Source: Rariglobus hedericola (lineage in GTDB: Bacteria; Verrucomicrobiota; Verrucomicrobiia; Opitutales; Opitutaceae). Taken from it: a DNA stretch of 64,000 bases. How positions within the stretch are numbered: the first letter of the stretch is position 1; each line of letters starts with the position of its first letter. The stretch is taken from assembly GCF_007559335.1 (NCBI RefSeq), contig NZ_VMBG01000001.1:2232001-2296000 (forward strand), read 5' to 3'. The notes below the pieces were generated by a model. The model had not been told where the DNA came from and ran no database searches. It was given only the letters and a program-made list of their open reading frames with translations. A program made the translations under genes and the position numbers. Positions 34,868-42,953 of this stretch are shown here, piece by piece.

Positions 34868-37800
34868 ATGAATACCCAAATAAAACCCCCTCTTCGTCGC
34901 CGGCCTTTGTCCGGCTTCTTGTTCGCCACCCTCGTCGCTCCGCTGGTCGCTTTATCCTCTGCAACCGCCGCGACCTATTACCAGTCGGTCAACCAAAACG
35001 GTGCCGGCAGCTGGGACATTCTCAGTTCCTGGAACACCGCCGCCGATGGCACGGGCACGGCTCCCGTGTCGATCAACAGCGCGGACGATTATGTCTGCAA
35101 CGGCACCGCCTGGGTTCTCCGCACGCCTGGCCCGGCTTCCACGTTTGGCGGAAAGACCCTCACGCTCGGACCAAAGACCCATTCGCTGCTGGTGAAGAGT
35201 GGCGCGGCCCTTTCTACCATCCCCAATCTGGTCACCCAGAACGGCACCGCCCTCAAGAGCGGCTCGAACACCAGCACGCTGACCATCACGTCCTACCTGA
35301 ATGTTTCCGGCACGACGTTGATCGCCAACGGAACCGGCACGAACAACCTCTTCCCGCTCACCATCGGCACGCTCACCGGCGCGGGAAATTTCAACCTCAC
35401 TGGCGGCGCCACCGCCACGCTTAAACTCACGATCACCGACGCCACCAGCTACACCGGCAAGATCACGCTCACCACCGGAAAACTGGAATTCCTCAACGCG
35501 ATGTCTTCCGGCGGCGCACTCGTCGTGACCACCGCGTCTGATGTCATTCTCAACCAGACGGTCACCTTCACCGGCCTGACCGTCGCCGGCGTCGTCAAGA
35601 CCCCGGGCACTTACACGGCGGCTTCGCTGGGCTTCACCGGCACCGGCAGCATCGTCGTCCGCACGCCCGCGACTTGGTATCTCACCACCAGCCAGACGGG
35701 TGCGCAGGATTGGACGGTCGCCTACAAGACCCAATGGAACACCAACACCTCCGGCACCGGCGCGACCGCGCCGTCGATTAACATTGTCGACACGTATTCC
35801 GTCAGCGTCGGCAGCAACGTGCTGCGCACGCCCGCCACCAGTTCGACCTTCACGGGCGGCACGTTGAGCCTGGCCGGCTCGGGCAAGCTTCTTCTTCTTG
35901 GCACCGGCACCGCCATCAGCTCCGCAACAAAAATGGTCTCCACCGGAGGCACCATTGAAGCCGGCACCGCCGTGCGTAACCTCGATGTGGATACGTATTC
36001 GCGGCCTTCCGGAACCACCACGCTCTCCACCGGCGCCGGCGGCGTGTTGAACCTGTTCGTCGGCGATCTCTCCGGCCCGGGCAATTTCAGCGTGAGCGGA
36101 GCCGGCCAGTTCACTCCACGGATCGACCATGGCAACGCCTACACCGGCACGTTCACCGTCAATTCCGGCGCCACCCTTGCCGTGCAGACCAAGTTAGCCA
36201 GCTCCGGCCGTCTCACCGTCAACACCGGCGGCAATGTCATTCTCAATGACTGGATCTACGTCACCGGCCTCACCGTCAACGGCTCCGTCAAACCCGCCGG
36301 CGTGCATACCGCCGCCAGCCTCGGCTTCTCCGGCACCGGCAGCGTGGCGGTTTTCAACCGTGATCTCTCCGGCCCTCCGCAACTGTTCGGCGTCAACTTC
36401 GCCGGCGCGGAGTTCAGCGGCTTCGCCTTCTGGCAGACCAACGCCGCCATGTGGGACTATTACAAAAACAAAGGCCTCACCCTCATCCGCATTCCCATCA
36501 AGTGGGAGCGCGTGCAGTCCGTCGCTTTCGGGGCGGTGGACTTCACCAACCTCGACGCCTTGGTCGCCTTGGCGAACGCCCGTGACATGAAAATCATGTG
36601 GGATCTGCACAACTACAATAGTTACAGCGGCAACCAGGTTGGCTCCGCCGCCGTGCCTTACACCGCCTTGGCCGACCTCTGGACCAAGATCGCCGACCGC
36701 TACAAAAACGAACCGAGCACTTATGGCTACGACCTCATGAACGAGCCGTCCGGCACGCTCGAAAACTGGTCCGCCGCCGCGCAGGTCACGGTCGACGCCA
36801 TTCGCAAGGTTGACCAGCGCAACTACGTCATCGTCGAGGGTATGTCCTACTCCAGCGCCAACCGCTGGCCCAACGTTAGCGGCTCGCTCGACATCAAGGA
36901 TCCCGTCGGCCGCCTGATCTATTCCGCGCACTCCTACTGGGATTATCAGAGCAACCCTTACGCGTCCCCGGCCTACTTCGGCTCCGACGGCAACTATCGC
37001 TCCGACGACGTGCCCAATCCCAACTCCGGCATCAATCACGTCGCCCCGTTCGTCGCCTGGCTGCAAACCCGCCCCTACGCCCACGGCAACATCGGCGAGT
37101 TCTGCGTGCCCAATAATTATTACCAAGCCGGCTGGAACGAGGCCTTGGACAACTTCCTCGCCTACGCCCGCGACAACAACCTGAGCACCAATTATTGGGC
37201 CGCCGGCAACAACTGGACCACCAGCTCCACCGTCTGCCAGCCCCAGCCGTTCCCCGGCACCGACAAACCCCAGATGGCCGTGCTCGAAGCCTACAACAAC
37301 TTCGACACGTGGACCAACCAGGACATCGGCACCGTCATCACCGCAGGCAACGCCTCGTATGCGGGCGGCACGTTTACCGTCCAGGGGGCGGGCTGGGACA
37401 TCTGGAACACGGCGGATTCGTTTCACTTCGTTCATCAACCCGTGTCCGGCGATTGCACCATTACCGCCCGGATTGTTTCCCGCTCGGCCACGCCCGCCAA
37501 TTCGGTGACCGGCGTGATGATTCGTGAATCGCTCGCGGCAGACTCGAAGCATGCCCTCATGAGCCTCACCACCAACGGCTGGGTGGACCTCGGCTACCGG
37601 CTGACCACCGCAGGCGGCAGCGGGCACTCCGGCGGCGTCTCCGGCATCACGCTCCCCTATTGGGTTCGCCTCGTGCGCAGCGGCAACACCTTCAAAGGCT
37701 ACCGCGCGGCCGATGTCGGCGGCGCACCCGCCAGCTGGGTTCAGCATGGCGCGACCCAGACTATTACCATGACCGCACCGACCATCTACATCGGCCTGCC

Positions 37801-37870
37801 TGTATGCGGCAAATCCGGCGGCACATTGAGCACGGCCACCATCGACAACGTAACCGTGACGACACCGTGA
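34868..37870 (+). CDS. Exported fusion of beta-strand repeats, GH5 and C-terminal beta module
   Basis: 1000 residues: a signal peptide, about 470 residues of autotransporter-type beta-strand repeats (ATSYTGKITLTTGKLEFL, GNAYTGTFTVNSGATLAV, two halves each ending in HTAASLGFSGTGSV or alike), a GH5 barrel (about 503-805) and a C-terminal DUF1349-like beta module (about 810-1000; DIWNTADSFHFVHQPVSGDC, ITARI). Acid/base Glu626 is in DLMNEPSG and nucleophile Glu744 in GEFCVP. This GH5 is distinct from the eight NEPHG-type paralogues. It has no PEP-CTERM tail. The fusion joins in one chain what neighbouring loci encode as separate repeat protein and GH5 genes. A strong terminator follows. Confidence 0.88.
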   Translation: MNTQIKPPLRRRPLSGFLFATLVAPLVALSSATAATYYQSVNQNGAGSWDILSSWNTAADGTGTAPVSINSADDYVCNGTAWVLRTPGPASTFGGKTLTLGPKTHSLLVKSGAALSTIPNLVTQNGTALKSGSNTSTLTITSYLNVSGTTLIANGTGTNNLFPLTIGTLTGAGNFNLTGGATATLKLTITDATSYTGKITLTTGKLEFLNAMSSGGALVVTTASDVILNQTVTFTGLTVAGVVKTPGTYTAASLGFTGTGSIVVRTPATWYLTTSQTGAQDWTVAYKTQWNTNTSGTGATAPSINIVDTYSVSVGSNVLRTPATSSTFTGGTLSLAGSGKLLLLGTGTAISSATKMVSTGGTIEAGTAVRNLDVDTYSRPSGTTTLSTGAGGVLNLFVGDLSGPGNFSVSGAGQFTPRIDHGNAYTGTFTVNSGATLAVQTKLASSGRLTVNTGGNVILNDWIYVTGLTVNGSVKPAGVHTAASLGFSGTGSVAVFNRDLSGPPQLFGVNFAGAEFSGFAFWQTNAAMWDYYKNKGLTLIRIPIKWERVQSVAFGAVDFTNLDALVALANARDMKIMWDLHNYNSYSGNQVGSAAVPYTALADLWTKIADRYKNEPSTYGYDLMNEPSGTLENWSAAAQVTVDAIRKVDQRNYVIVEGMSYSSANRWPNVSGSLDIKDPVGRLIYSAHSYWDYQSNPYASPAYFGSDGNYRSDDVPNPNSGINHVAPFVAWLQTRPYAHGNIGEFCVPNNYYQAGWNEALDNFLAYARDNNLSTNYWAAGNNWTTSSTVCQPQPFPGTDKPQMAVLEAYNNFDTWTNQDIGTVITAGNASYAGGTFTVQGAGWDIWNTADSFHFVHQPVSGDCTITARIVSRSATPANSVTGVMIRESLAADSKHALMSLTTNGWVDLGYRLTTAGGSGHSGGVSGITLPYWVRLVRSGNTFKGYRAADVGGAPASWVQHGATQTITMTAPTIYIGLPVCGKSGGTLSTATIDNVTVTTP

Positions 37871-37877
37871 GTTATCC

Positions 37878-37922
37878 GGAGGACGGACGAAGGAGCAAAA
37901 CCTCCGTCCGCCCTCCCTTTTT
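37878..37922 (+). terminator. Rho-independent terminator
   Basis: GGAGG-a-CGGACG (37878-37889) pairs with CGTCCG-c-CCTCC (37905-37916) apart from one mismatch, followed by C and five T. It lies directly after the GH5 fusion gene stop. Confidence 0.88.
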
Positions 37923-37932
37923 GTTTTCCTAC

Positions 37933-39294
37933 ATGAGTTCAACCGCCTCGCTCCCTGCATCACCTCAATCATTTCCGTCCGGTTTCCTGTGGGGCTCCGC
38001 CACCGCCGCCTACCAGATCGAGGGCGCCGCCCGCGAAGACGGCAAAGGCCTGTCCATCTGGGACACGTTCTGCACCCGCGAGGGCAAGATCGAGGGCGGC
38101 CAATCCGGCGCCATCGCCTGCGCCCACTATCACCGCTGGCCCGAAGACGTCGCCCTCATGCGCGACACCAGCCTGCAATCCTACCGCTTTTCCCTCTCAT
38201 GGCCGCGCATCCTGCCCGACGGCACCAACGGCCGCATCAACGAAGCCGGTCTCGCCTTCTACGACCGCCTCGTGGATTCGCTGCTCGCCGCAGGTATTCA
38301 ACCTTTGGTGACGCTATTCCACTGGGACTTTCCGCAGGCCCTGTATGAACGCGGCGGCTGGCTCAACCGCGACAGCGCCGCGTGGTTCTCCGACTACGCC
38401 GCCGTCGTCGTCAAACGCCTCGGCGACCGCGTCAACCGCTGGTGCACGCACAACGAGGCCGGCAACGTCGGCGCGCTCGGCCATCACCTCGGCATCCACG
38501 CGCCCGGCGTCAGCCTCACCCACCGCGATTATTTCCGCTTGGTCCACCATATGAATCTCGCCCACGGCCTCGCCGTCGGCGTGCTCCGTGAGGGCACTCG
38601 CGGCCCCGCCCGCATCGGCCAGGCGTTCAACCACAACGTGGACATCCCGCGCTCGTCCTCGCCCGCCGACATCGCCGCCGCCCAAGCCGTCGCCTTCGCG
38701 TTCCCCAACGAAAAACCGTGGTCCTCTCATCTCTGGGTCGATCCGCTTTTCACCGGCGACTACAGCCCCGAGGTCCGAGCCTTCTATGGCGACATCGTTG
38801 ACGACACCGTGCGCGCCGACGACCTCCGCATCCTGTCCGCGCCGATGGACTACTTCGGCTGGAATTACTATATGGACTGGTCGCAGCCGCAGCGCGCCGA
38901 CGGCAAACCTCTCACCATGATGAAATGGCAAATGCAGCCGGAGGGCCTGTATTGGGGCCCCAAAACCCTCACCGAACGCTACCGCCTGCCCGTGCAAATT
39001 CTGGAAAACGGCCTCGCCTCCATGGACTGGGTCACGACCGGCGGCGACGTGCCCGACCACTTCCGCATCGATCACCTGCGCCGGCACCTGCGCGAGCTGC
39101 GCCGGTCCATCGCCGACGGCGCCCATGTCGAGGCGTTCTACTACTGGTCGTTCCTCGATAACTTCGAATGGGCGCACGGCTACCACCCGCGCTTCGGCCT
39201 CGTCCACGTGGACTACGAAACCCAGAAGCGAACCCCCAAAGCCTCCGCCGCCTTTTACGCCGACGTGATCCGCACCCACGGAGCCCATCTGTAA
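37933..39294 (+). CDS. GH1 beta-glucosidase/beta-glycosidase
   Basis: A 453-residue GH1 exo-beta-glycosidase (beta-glucosidase or beta-mannosidase type), cytoplasmic because there is no signal peptide. Motifs: FLWGSATAAYQIEGA at the N-terminus, YRFSLSWPRILPDG, acid/base Glu175 in WCTHNEAGN, nucleophile Glu358 in ILENGLA, and FYYWSFLDNFEWAHGY. The acid/base motif reads NEA where nearly all GH1 enzymes have NEP, a noteworthy substitution. The ATG at 37933 is chosen over a longer open frame whose first part overlaps the previous gene and the terminator. It probably hydrolyses oligosaccharides released by the exported GH5 enzymes. Confidence 0.94.
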   Translation: MSSTASLPASPQSFPSGFLWGSATAAYQIEGAAREDGKGLSIWDTFCTREGKIEGGQSGAIACAHYHRWPEDVALMRDTSLQSYRFSLSWPRILPDGTNGRINEAGLAFYDRLVDSLLAAGIQPLVTLFHWDFPQALYERGGWLNRDSAAWFSDYAAVVVKRLGDRVNRWCTHNEAGNVGALGHHLGIHAPGVSLTHRDYFRLVHHMNLAHGLAVGVLREGTRGPARIGQAFNHNVDIPRSSSPADIAAAQAVAFAFPNEKPWSSHLWVDPLFTGDYSPEVRAFYGDIVDDTVRADDLRILSAPMDYFGWNYYMDWSQPQRADGKPLTMMKWQMQPEGLYWGPKTLTERYRLPVQILENGLASMDWVTTGGDVPDHFRIDHLRRHLRELRRSIADGAHVEAFYYWSFLDNFEWAHGYHPRFGLVHVDYETQKRTPKASAAFYADVIRTHGAHL

Positions 39295-39428
39295 TTTCTC
39301 CTACGATCGCTTTCTTCATCAGCGGCCCCGGCTCAACCGGGCTCCGATTTCTGGTTCCGCCTCGCACTCGTTTCAGCTATCATTAAATGACTCCGTCGAA
39401 AACCCCGTCGCTCATCTGTTCAAGCCGC

Positions 39429-40625
39429 ATGACCTCCCCTGCCGCCGTCCCCGCTGGTTCCGCATCGACGCCGGATACCTCGTTATCGACCCCCGAGACT
39501 TCGCCGCTCTTCTCCCGCTGGATCAACCCGTCCAACGGCGTCGCCAGCTACGTGCTCACGCACCGCGCCGCACCCGTCCAGCAATCGTTCTACTACACCC
39601 ACCCGAGCTGGTCCGCTGACGGCCGCTTCCTCTGGCTCGGCTGCGGATTTCCACCCGAGGGCGGCATGCATTCTCAGCAGGTGCTCGGCGTCGTTGACTT
39701 CAAAACCGACGAACTCCGCGTTTACCCCGAAACCCAGTTCCCGACCTCCCGCCCGTGGATCGACCACGCCACCGGCGAAGCCTGGTGGGGAAACCACTTC
39801 GACATCTGGAAACGTGGCCCTCTCGCCACCGATGAAGCCGTCCGCGTCGGCACCGTTCCTTCCAGTGCCATACCCGGCAAACTCCAGCTTCTGGCCACCC
39901 ACCCCACGTTCTCCGCCGACCGCAAATCCATCAACCTCGACAGCCGCTCCACCCGCGACGACGGCGTCGCCATGTCCACCCTCGGCGAACTCCCGCTCGA
40001 CGGTTCCCCCTACCTTGTCTGGCAAACGTTCGAGAATCGCACTTTTAACCACGCTCTCTTCAGCCCGATTGATCCCGACCTCCAGCTGTGCGCGCAGGAA
40101 TACTGGATTGACGGCGACCGCCTCGGCATCCCGTTCGATGGCACCACACCCTATCACCGCATCTGGACCATCTGCCGCGGCGAAGAAGCCCGCCCCCTGC
40201 TCAAAGCGCCGGTCTCCCACTCCGGCCACGAATGGTGGGACGCCTCCGGCGAATCCATTTGGTATCTTCATTATGGATACGGCGTGAAATCCGTGTCCCT
40301 GGCCACCCGCGAAGAAACCCTCGTCTGGCCCGGCAACCTCTCCCACGCCCACTCCACGCGCTGCGGCCGCTATCTGGTCGCCGACACCATGGCCGACCCC
40401 GGCAACGCCGACTGCCATGTCCTCTTCTACGACACCGTCACCCGCCGCGAGGTCGAAATCGTAAACACTCCGCCCCTTTCGCCCGGTGCCACCCGCTGCG
40501 TCCACCTGCACCCGCATCCGCAATTCTGCCTCGATGACCGCTACATCTGCTACACCACGATGGTCCACGACCGCGTGGATATCGCCCTCGTCCCCGTCGC
40601 GGACCTGATCGCCCTCACCATCTGA
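39429..40625 (+). CDS. PL22-like beta-propeller (oligogalacturonate-lyase-like), second copy
   Basis: 398 residues, colinear with the protein at 33607: SSYILTHRAAPVQQSFYYTH versus ASYVLTHRAAPVQQSFYYTH, SHSGHEWW, and HLHPHPQFCLDDRYICYTT. It lacks a signal peptide. I chose the ATG at 39429 over 39387 because it gives the same length and alignment as the paralogue. The conserved His clusters suggest both copies are active. Position between GH1 and a LacI regulator supports catabolic use, but the substrate is inference. Confidence 0.6.
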   Translation: MTSPAAVPAGSASTPDTSLSTPETSPLFSRWINPSNGVASYVLTHRAAPVQQSFYYTHPSWSADGRFLWLGCGFPPEGGMHSQQVLGVVDFKTDELRVYPETQFPTSRPWIDHATGEAWWGNHFDIWKRGPLATDEAVRVGTVPSSAIPGKLQLLATHPTFSADRKSINLDSRSTRDDGVAMSTLGELPLDGSPYLVWQTFENRTFNHALFSPIDPDLQLCAQEYWIDGDRLGIPFDGTTPYHRIWTICRGEEARPLLKAPVSHSGHEWWDASGESIWYLHYGYGVKSVSLATREETLVWPGNLSHAHSTRCGRYLVADTMADPGNADCHVLFYDTVTRREVEIVNTPPLSPGATRCVHLHPHPQFCLDDRYICYTTMVHDRVDIALVPVADLIALTI

Positions 40626-40750
40626 GCCCGTCCTTATTCCACCCGCGCTCCGCCATTCGCGGCACTTCACGGGTAAAACCCCACTCCTCCGACTTCCTCA
40701 ACCGCCACCCTTAACCTTGCGACGCGGCTCCCGTCCCGCACGCTTTGATC

Positions 40751-41782
40751 ATGCCAAAACGGGTAACGATGAAAGAGGTCGCAGCGGCCGCCGGTGTCTC
40801 CGCCGCCACCGTCTCCCGCGCCCTCGGCATGGATCCGCAGATTCCCGTAGAGACCCGAGAACGTATCCAGAAAATCGCAGCCCAGCTCGGTTACCGCCCC
40901 GACCCGCTCCTCTCGGCCTTTGCCCGCCGTCGTCGCGGCAACACCTTGGGATCCGACATCACCACGCTGGCTTATATCACCAACTTTCAAACGTCGGATG
41001 AATGGACCCGAAACCCGTTCTACGCCCCGATGTTCAAAGGCGCCGCCGACCAGGCCCTGCGCAACGGTTACAAGCTGGAACACTTCTGGCTGCGCGAACC
41101 CGGCATGACCGGCGAACGCCTCAGCCGCATCCTGCATAATCGCGGCATAGCCGGACTGGTTGTCGCGCCCACCCCCATTGCCCGCAGCCGGCTTAGCATG
41201 GACTGGGCAAAATTCAGCTGCGTTACCATCGGCTACTCGCTGCTGCGGCCCGATCTTCATCGCACCACTCCGCACCACTTTCACGCCATTCTCATCGCCA
41301 GCCGCAAACTCTGGCGGCTCGGTTACACCCGCATCGGCCTGTGTCTTTACGCCAGCACCAGCCCGCGCGTGGACGACCTCTGGCTAGCCGGTGCGTTGCT
41401 CACTCAAAAACATAATCCCGCGGCCGCGCTGAAAGTCTTCCTCTTTGACGACGACACCCGGGCGCGCATCCCCGAATGGGCGCGCGCCGAACGATTGGAA
41501 GTCGTGCTCAGCGACAACACGCAGGCATTGCACGAACTCCGCCGCGGCGGCATCCGGGCCCCGGGCGAAATTGATTTCGCCACGCTCAACTGGAGTAAAA
41601 CCGAATGCGAGATCGCCGGCATCGACCAACGACCCGACTCAATTGGTGCAGCCGCCATCGACCTGCTCATCGCGCAAATCCAACGCGATGAACGCGGCAT
41701 CCCCGCCATGCCAATCACTTCCATGGTCGAAGGCACGTGGATCAATGGCCCCAGCCTCTCCAAAAAAGCCCGGCAGGCCTAG
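40751..41782 (+). CDS. LacI-family transcriptional regulator
   Basis: 343 residues with a canonical HTH (VTMKEVAAAAGVSAATVSRA), the hinge LGYRPDPLLSAFAR, and a sensor domain (GIAGLVVAPTPIARSR, LGYTRIGLCLY, VVLSDNTQALHEL, IGAAAIDLLIAQIQRDERGI). The ATG at 40751 is used; a TTG two codons upstream is possible but weaker. It ends the 35-42 kb block, and a 461-bp AT-rich gap with a palindrome (42014-42032) and the next pseudopilin operon follow in the same direction. This is the regulator, operator, target order seen twice elsewhere in the window. Confidence 0.92.
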   Translation: MPKRVTMKEVAAAAGVSAATVSRALGMDPQIPVETRERIQKIAAQLGYRPDPLLSAFARRRRGNTLGSDITTLAYITNFQTSDEWTRNPFYAPMFKGAADQALRNGYKLEHFWLREPGMTGERLSRILHNRGIAGLVVAPTPIARSRLSMDWAKFSCVTIGYSLLRPDLHRTTPHHFHAILIASRKLWRLGYTRIGLCLYASTSPRVDDLWLAGALLTQKHNPAAALKVFLFDDDTRARIPEWARAERLEVVLSDNTQALHELRRGGIRAPGEIDFATLNWSKTECEIAGIDQRPDSIGAAAIDLLIAQIQRDERGIPAMPITSMVEGTWINGPSLSKKARQA

Positions 41783-42013
41783 CACGACTCTGTTAGTCAC
41801 AGCCACACCGTAATCCCGGCATTTCCCCAAGGTGTGTTGGTAGATAAGCCGCACGACGGCCCACGCACCGAGTGCAACGGCAGTTCAGTGTGCCTTCTCG
41901 CTTTCCTCGTAGAGCTTCAGCCATGGACTGACTTTATTTTCGCAAACACAACCTAGTAATAAATAGCCAGTTCTTCGACTTGGCTGCAGCTATGGAGCAA
42001 AGCACCCACAAAT

Positions 42014-42032
42014 GCTATATTTGTTCTATAGC
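42014..42032. promoter_or_regulatory. Inverted repeat, candidate operator
   Basis: GCTATA (42014-42019), a 7-base spacer and TATAGC (42027-42032). Its GCTATATTT half also forms one arm of the palindrome at 13070-13098, and both lie 208-222 bp before a pseudopilin ATG. Confidence 0.5.
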
Positions 42033-42154
42033 CAGAAAAACATCGGTTAGAAATCGCTGAATTGAATTAACAAAATTTTTATCTACCTTATTTAAAACAA
42101 GATAATTTACGCAATCTATTGCGCTCACAGACGATTGTTTAATGCCTGCCTGCA

Positions 42155-42165
42155 CATAGCGTTAT
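42155..42165 (+). promoter_or_regulatory. Conserved upstream element, pseudopilin operon B
   Basis: CATAGCGTTAT, ending 79 bp before the pseudopilin ATG. It matches CATAGCTTTAT at 13221-13231 in 10 of 11 bases at nearly the same distance. Confidence 0.4.
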
Positions 42166-42243
42166 TCCAGAACTGCTATTACCCCGCTCAGCTAGCCTCT
42201 ACCCCCTTCTGCTTTTCAACGCCCTCCGGTAACCCCTGCCGTC

Positions 42244-42909
42244 ATGAAATCCACCCCCTTGCTTTCCCCCATTCGCACCCACCGGCACACCGCTGCTTTC
42301 ACCCTGATCGAACTGCTCACTGTCATCGCGATCATCGGCGTGCTCGCTTCGATCATCATCCCCGTGATTGGTCGCGTGCGCGAGTCGGCTAAGAGTTCCC
42401 GATGCACGAACAATCTGCGTCAGATCGGCCTGGCGATCCAAACCTACTCTAGCGAACACAAGGGCTCTTTGCCCGCCACCGGCTTCTTTGGCGTGTCGTC
42501 CTACTACAATCGCGACGCACGGAATTTCCAAAACTCGCTGCTCACCTATCTGGATCTTAAGCCGGCATCGACTTGGTCCACGGCGGTTGATCAGAGCACC
42601 TACTCGCCGATTTTTGAATGCCCCAGCTACAAGGGAACGACCGGCGGCAAAGGCTACGTTCTCCACAACGCCAACACCACGGGCGATCCGGCCAAGGACA
42701 TCAATGACACCACCGTCCAGCCCTGGGGTTTCATCCAGGACGCCGCCGGCACCAACATTTCTCCCGCTCCGCAAAAAGTCGCCAACATGCCCGCGAAAGT
42801 TTGGGCCATCCGCGACCTCGACGCCGGCTCCTTGGACGGCAGCCACCCCGGCTACCAAAACCACCTCTACTTCGACTGGCACATCGGCCGTGTCGTCGTG
42901 AGCAACTGA
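42244..42909 (+). CDS. Pseudopilin, H-X9-DW variant
   Basis: 221 residues. The prepilin motif AA/FTLIELLTVIAIIGVLA has Glu at +5; the next stretch (RVRESAKSSRCTNNLRQIGL) matches its paralogue at 13303. The C-terminal SHPGYQNHLYFDWHIG keeps the H-X9-D spacing with W in place of G. A prepilin peptidase should process it. It is the first gene of an operon with a repeat/PEP-CTERM protein 44 bp downstream and a GH5 gene, as in the 13.3 kb operon. The upstream region shares sequence elements with that operon. No Shine-Dalgarno was seen. Confidence 0.88.
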   Translation: MKSTPLLSPIRTHRHTAAFTLIELLTVIAIIGVLASIIIPVIGRVRESAKSSRCTNNLRQIGLAIQTYSSEHKGSLPATGFFGVSSYYNRDARNFQNSLLTYLDLKPASTWSTAVDQSTYSPIFECPSYKGTTGGKGYVLHNANTTGDPAKDINDTTVQPWGFIQDAAGTNISPAPQKVANMPAKVWAIRDLDAGSLDGSHPGYQNHLYFDWHIGRVVVSN

Positions 42910-42953
42910 TCCCCCTTCGCAGCCCTTACCCACTTCTGAATTCCACTCCTTTT

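Larger units (their letters stand above)
41783..42243. other. AT-rich regulatory gap before second pseudopilin operon
   Basis: 461 bp without a supported gene, clearly lower in GC than its flanks. It holds a loose CACACC/GGTGTG hairpin (41804-41836), a GCTGCAGC palindrome (41983-41990), an inverted repeat at 42014-42032, a long A/T stretch at about 42060-42115 and CATAGCGTTAT (42155-42165). No tRNA or recognisable ncRNA was seen. Confidence 0.65.

Noticed and set aside
37660-37932. Longer N-terminus for GH1.
   Set aside because: It overlaps the preceding gene and spans a strong terminator. The canonical GH1 N-terminus begins shortly after 37933.
41783-42243. A small RNA or tRNA gene in the largest gene-free gap.
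   Set aside because: No cloverleaf, conserved RNA motif or promoter-plus-terminator pair was found; AT-rich regulatory DNA fits better.
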